Shown one piece after another: positions 13,930 through 15,468 of a stretch of DNA of 15,468 nucleotides. Position numbers and translations under genes: made by a program. Numbering within the stretch: position 1 is the first letter of the stretch; the number at the start of each line of letters is the position of its first letter. The DNA comes from a bacterium (GTDB lineage Bacteria; Patescibacteria; ABY1; BM507; VMTK01). The stretch lies in NCBI GenBank assembly GCA_030641105.1, contig DAOWHZ010000025.1:1-15468 (forward strand), read 5' to 3'. The notes under the pieces were generated by a model, which saw only the letters and a list, made by a program, of their open reading frames with translations, ran no database searches and had not been told where the DNA came from.

Positions 13930-13963
13930 ATGGCTTGCCATACAAAGCTTTAGCGAAGTATGG
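13930..13963 (-). repeat. 14-nt-loop hairpin element, copy B
   Basis: On the minus strand: stem CCATAC (13963-13958), loop TTCGCTAAAGCTTT, stem GTATGG (13943-13938), then C, AA and GCCAT (third stem part). The first three bases, CCA, follow the tRNA-Pro discriminator and provide its encoded CCA. Confidence 0.88.
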
Positions 13964-14037
13964 TCGGAGTGCCGGGACTCGAACCCGGGATCTCATGCTC
14001 CCAAAGCATGCGCCTTAGCCAACTAGGCCACACTCCG
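13964..14037 (-). tRNA. tRNA-Pro(UGG)
   Basis: Acceptor CGGAGTG/CACTCCG, discriminator A. D arm GCCT/AGGC. The anticodon arm CATGC-TTTGGGA-GCATG reads UGG. T arm CCGGG-TTCGAGT-CCCGG. CCA is encoded at 13961-13963, contributed by the abutting repeat copy B. Confidence 0.96.
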
Positions 14038-14039
14038 AA

Positions 14040-14174
14040 TTAAAAAATCCCAAATTCCAATTTTCAAATAACAAACAAATTTCAAATCCCAATAATTAAA
14101 ATTCCATATATTTTTGGTTATTGAAAATTTGGAATTTGTTTGGAAATTGATTTTTGAAATTTGGGATTTTTTAA
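14040..14174. repeat. Imperfect inverted repeat between tRNA-Pro and tRNA-Phe
   Basis: A 17-base arm starting TTAAAAAATCCC (14040-14056) is the exact reverse complement of 14158-14174. Inner sequence is loosely complementary (CCAATTTTC against GAAAATTTGG). It shares an exact 23-base stretch (14065-14087) with the repeat after ftsK. Confidence 0.85.
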
Positions 14175-14180
14175 TTATAG

Positions 14181-14252
14181 TGCCGAGGGTGAGAATCGAA
14201 CTCACGACACAAGGATTTTCAGTCCTTTGCTCTACCACTGAGCTACCTCGGC
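14181..14252 (-). tRNA. tRNA-Phe(GAA)
   Basis: Acceptor GCCGAGG/CCTCGGC, discriminator A. D arm GCTC/GAGC with a 7-base loop. The anticodon arm AAGGA-CTGAAAA-TCCTT reads GAA. T arm GTGAG-TTCGATT-CTCAC. CCA is not encoded. Its 5' end overlaps hairpin copy C by two bases. Confidence 0.96.
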
Positions 14253-14288
14253 TCTACTACGCTAAAGCTTCGTAGAGCAAGCTTCTAC
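14251..14288 (+). repeat. 14-nt-loop hairpin element, copy C
   Basis: Stem GCTCTAC (14251-14257), loop TACGCTAAAGCTTC (14 nt), stem GTAGAGC (14272-14278), then AA and GCTTCTAC (14281-14288), a third stem copy with one extra T. It begins on the last two bases of the tRNA-Phe gene. Confidence 0.88.
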
Positions 14289-14319
14289 TATTCTTTAAAA
14301 TTTTATAAAACAAATTTTG

Positions 14320-14556
14320 CTAAATTAACCTTTTTTTGAAAAAGGCATTACCAGAACCAGTTTTAAGGTACTGTTCAAATTTAGCGGCAATACATTTATT
14401 TCTAAAGACTCCCACCCTCCAAAGCTTAACTGGTAGTTTTGATTTAGTATAATGAACTAATCCATTATTGTGTTCACTGATTCTTTTTTTAATATTATGT
14501 GTTAACCCAACATAAAATGTTTTGTCAGAACATAAGAAAATATATACAAAATGCAT
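14320..14556 (-). CDS. GIY-YIG domain protein (YhbQ/UPF0213-like)
   Basis: 78 residues, essentially one minimal GIY-YIG domain. The first motif is VYIFLCSD (VYI for GIY), followed by FYVG (for YIG). Arg in KKRISEHN and Glu in AAKFEQYLKTGSG occupy the catalytic Arg and Glu positions. Free-standing domains of this size are widespread in bacteria; cellular roles are mostly unproven, with DNA repair or nucleic-acid cleavage proposed. It sits inside the tRNA cluster on the same strand, between initiator tRNA and tRNA-Phe, flanked by hairpin repeats. A selfish-endonuclease link to those repeats is tempting but unsupported. No Shine-Dalgarno is visible. Confidence 0.85.
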   Translation of the reverse strand: MHFVYIFLCSDKTFYVGLTHNIKKRISEHNNGLVHYTKSKLPVKLWRVGVFRNKCIAAKFEQYLKTGSGNAFFKKRLI

Positions 14557-14580
14557 ATTTTATTTTTACTTCGGTTGTAT

Positions 14581-14627
14581 GCTTGTAATCCGAAGCTTTA
14601 GCCCACTTATGTTGAAACTTCAGTGGG
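14581..14627. repeat. Compound repeat: truncated copy F interrupted by copy G
   Basis: Copy F (minus orientation) keeps GCTTG, TAATCC and the loop part GAAGCTTTAGC (14581-14602), then stops. At 14602 begins copy G in plus orientation. It has stem CCCACT (14602-14607), a 14-nt loop TATGTTGAAACTTC and stem AGTGGG (14622-14627). The G loop differs from copy C at four positions, all transitions, and keeps the 14-nt length. Confidence 0.75.
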
Positions 14628-14670
14628 TGAACTCCGGCACAAAACAAGATAATTCTTGGCAAGCTATTTA

Positions 14671-14704
14671 ATGGCTTGCCATCCGAAGCTTTAGCGTAGG
14701 ATGG
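14671..14704 (-). repeat. 14-nt-loop hairpin element, copy D
   Basis: On the minus strand: stem CCATCC (14704-14699), loop TACGCTAAAGCTTC, stem GGATGG (14684-14679), then C, AA and GCCAT, followed by TAAATA as after copy A. The leading CCA is the encoded CCA of the initiator tRNA. Confidence 0.88.
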
Positions 14705-14777
14705 TTGCGGGAGGGGGATTCGAACCCCCGTCCTCCAGGTTATGGGCCTGGCGAGCTGCCAACTGCTCTATCCCGCT
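14705..14777 (-). tRNA. Initiator tRNA-Met (CAU), with C33
   Basis: Positions 1:72 are A and A, unpaired as in bacterial initiators, then GCGGGA/TCCCGC. The D stem GAGC/GCTC has the initiator-type A11:U24 pair. The anticodon arm CCAGG-CCCATAA-CCTGG reads CAU, but position 33 is C instead of U. Only two of the usual three G:C pairs at 29-31/39-41 remain (A:U at 29:41). T arm GGGGG-TTCGAAT-CCCCC. CCA is encoded at 14702-14704 by repeat copy D. Confidence 0.93.
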
Positions 14778-14782
14778 TCAAT

Positions 14783-14854
14783 GGATTGTCGATTTCAGAT
14801 TTTTGATTGTCGATTGAATTTTAATCGCAAATCGAAAATCGTCAATCGTAAATT
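14783..14854. repeat. Imperfect inverted repeat between two tRNAs
   Basis: The left side has GATTGTCGATTTCAG and GATTGTCGATTGAATT as a near direct duplication. The right side, TTAATCGCAAATCG and AATCGTCAATCG, is its loose reverse complement. The whole folds into one long imperfect hairpin. Confidence 0.65.
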
Positions 14855-14861
14855 TTCCGGG

Positions 14862-14935
<74 letters not shown>

Positions 14936-15006
14936 AAATTTTTAAATTTACAATAACTCGTTATTATATAAAATATTTTAATATAATAAATTTACCCAAA
15001 CTTCAT

Positions 15007-15045
15007 AATAAAAAAAGACTGGTTTAAGTGTTAAGAGCCAATCTT
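15007..15045 (-). terminator. Terminator-like hairpin downstream of 16S
   Basis: On the minus strand AAGATTGG (15045-15038) pairs with CCAGTCTT (15022-15015), one G:U included. It is followed by a run of seven T residues with more T beyond. It would end the 16S transcript before tRNA-Ile. Confidence 0.6.
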
Positions 15046-15092
15046 TTAAAAAGACAACAAACAGGCCCATAAACTATTTGCTTAAATTATAT

Positions 15093-15115
15093 CGTTACGC
15101 GTTACGCGTTACGCG
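15093..15115. repeat. Tandem 7-mer CGTTACG x3
   Basis: Three exact head-to-tail CGTTACG units followed by CG. The unit is the reverse complement of the CGTAACG units at 2353-2373. Confidence 0.85.
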
Positions 15116-15146
15116 ATTTCAATGCTAACAGGCGCCAATTTTTTAT

Positions 15147-15190
15147 CGCTTCATCTTATTTAACGCAAATTAAATAAGTTAATAGAAGCG
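15147..15190. repeat. Bulged hairpin in the 16S downstream spacer
   Basis: CGCTTC (15147-15152) and CTTATTTAA (15155-15163) pair with GAAGCG (15185-15190) and TTAAATAAG (15170-15178) across a 6-base loop, with an internal bulge. It may take part in rRNA processing or be another spacer repeat. Confidence 0.7.
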
Positions 15191-15202
15191 CGACTTGTTC
15201 TG

Positions 15203-15274
15203 AGTTAAAAAGTTAAAAGTTATAAAGTTTAAAGTCGTATGACTTTTTACTTTTTACTTTACAAACTTTAAACT
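15203..15274. repeat. Imperfect inverted repeat just after the 16S 3' end
   Basis: Arms of about 34 bases (15203-15236 and 15241-15274) built of AGTTAAAAAG and CTTTTTACTT words are imperfect reverse complements around four bases. GTTTAAAGTC and GACTTT close the apex. It lies 17 bases past the mature 16S end. Confidence 0.75.
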
Positions 15275-15291
15275 AGAACTTATCTCCCTAG

Positions 15292-15468
15292 AAAGGAGGT
15301 GATCCATCCACAGCTTCCGCTACGGATGCCTTGTTACGACTTTGTCCCTGTTACCAGCCCTACCTTCTCCCGCAGTATTGCGGGATTCGGGTCTTGCCGG
15401 CTCCCTTGACCGGACGGGCGGTGAGTACAAGACCCGGGATCGTATTCAACGCGACATGGCTGATTCGC
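15292..15468 (-). rRNA. 16S ribosomal RNA, 3' end (partial)
   Basis: The complement of AAAGGAGGTGATCC at 15292 is the canonical 16S 3' terminus with the anti-Shine-Dalgarno CCTCC intact. Further conserved blocks are the TTGTTACGACTT site, ACGGGCGGTG and GTACAAGACCCGGG. The helix-45 and nearby variable positions are divergent (ATCCATCCACAGCTTCC), in line with a CPR lineage. The 5' part lies beyond the window edge. No intron is visible in the part shown. Confidence 0.97.

Larger units (their letters stand above)
14936..15291. other. Spacer between 16S rRNA and tRNA-Ile
   Basis: No protein gene is visible in 356 bases. Reading away from 16S on the minus strand it holds an imperfect hairpin (15203-15274), a second hairpin (15147-15190), a 7-mer tandem repeat (15093-15115), a terminator-like stem (15007-15045), and a TATAAT on the minus strand (14968-14963). 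The TATAAT could start the tRNA-Ile transcript, though its -35 (ATTTAT) is poor. Confidence 0.7.

Noticed and set aside
14023..14238. 71-codon minus-strand frame across tRNA-Phe and the spacer repeat
   Set aside because: It reads through tRNA-Phe and the end of tRNA-Pro and is only the translation of RNA genes and a repeat.
14320..14556. Homing endonuclease driving the hairpin repeats
   Set aside because: The protein is a minimal YhbQ-like GIY-YIG domain without a DNA-recognition region. Proximity alone does not support a link.
13886..14704. CRISPR array
   Set aside because: The repeats are short hairpins in both orientations at irregular spacing with tRNA genes between them. There are no equal repeat-spacer units and no cas genes.

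Overview
The window is AT-rich bacterial DNA. It most likely comes from a Patescibacteria/CPR (Parcubacteria-like) genome. The reasons are the divergent bacterial 16S rRNA 3' end, a two-helix T4SS-type pilin protein, a huge lamin-tail/PKD surface protein, a TrmB-type regulator, and large genes that mostly start without a Shine-Dalgarno sequence. This placement is inference from gene content; no database was searched.

Layout. Positions 1-1077 hold the 3' part of a phosphomannomutase/phosphoglucomutase gene, cut by the window edge at its catalytic-serine loop. At 1147-1299 is a tRNA-like gene with Ala-type acceptor features and about 78 extra nucleotides in its anticodon arm. Next come a small pilin-like membrane protein (1399-1701) and an unrecognised helical protein (1750-2346). 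A 1077-residue secreted or anchored protein follows (2601-5834), with four lamin-tail domains, one PKD domain and two OB-like domains. A minus-strand pair encodes a small membrane protein (apparently frameshifted or using -1 frameshifting) and a zinc-ribbon membrane protein (6003-6666). It is divergent from a TrmB-like regulator predicted to be leaderless (6862-7605). Then come a TPR protein (7820-9823), an acyl carrier protein with its own promoter, Shine-Dalgarno and terminator (9925-10164), FtsK (10345-12888) and a metallo-beta-lactamase-fold protein (13103-13747). The right end is a minus-strand stable-RNA block: tRNA-Gly(UCC), tRNA-Pro(UGG), tRNA-Phe(GAA), a GIY-YIG protein gene, initiator tRNA-Met, tRNA-Ile(GAU) and the 3' end of 16S rRNA. 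No 23S gene lies in the roughly 15 kb beyond the 16S 3' end.

The strongest non-gene signal is a family of short hairpin elements: a 6-7 bp stem, a loop of exactly 14 nt near TWCGCTAAAGCTWC, the complementary stem and, in tRNA-linked copies, a further part-copy of the stem after AA. Six hairpins have six different stems, all perfectly paired, so the stem covaries while the loop is held. Four copies overlap or abut a tRNA end (two supply an encoded CCA), one lies in frame inside ftsK, and one interrupts an older truncated copy. Other palindromic insertions sit in frame in the lamin-tail, TPR and FtsK genes, always in probable linkers. This resembles the principle of Rickettsia palindromic elements but with different sequences. 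Most sizeable spacers also contain a long imperfect inverted repeat built of short repeated words.

The tRNAs are also odd. The initiator tRNA has C33 instead of the near-universal U33, tRNA-Gly has C at position 55, and the Ala-like tRNA is interrupted.
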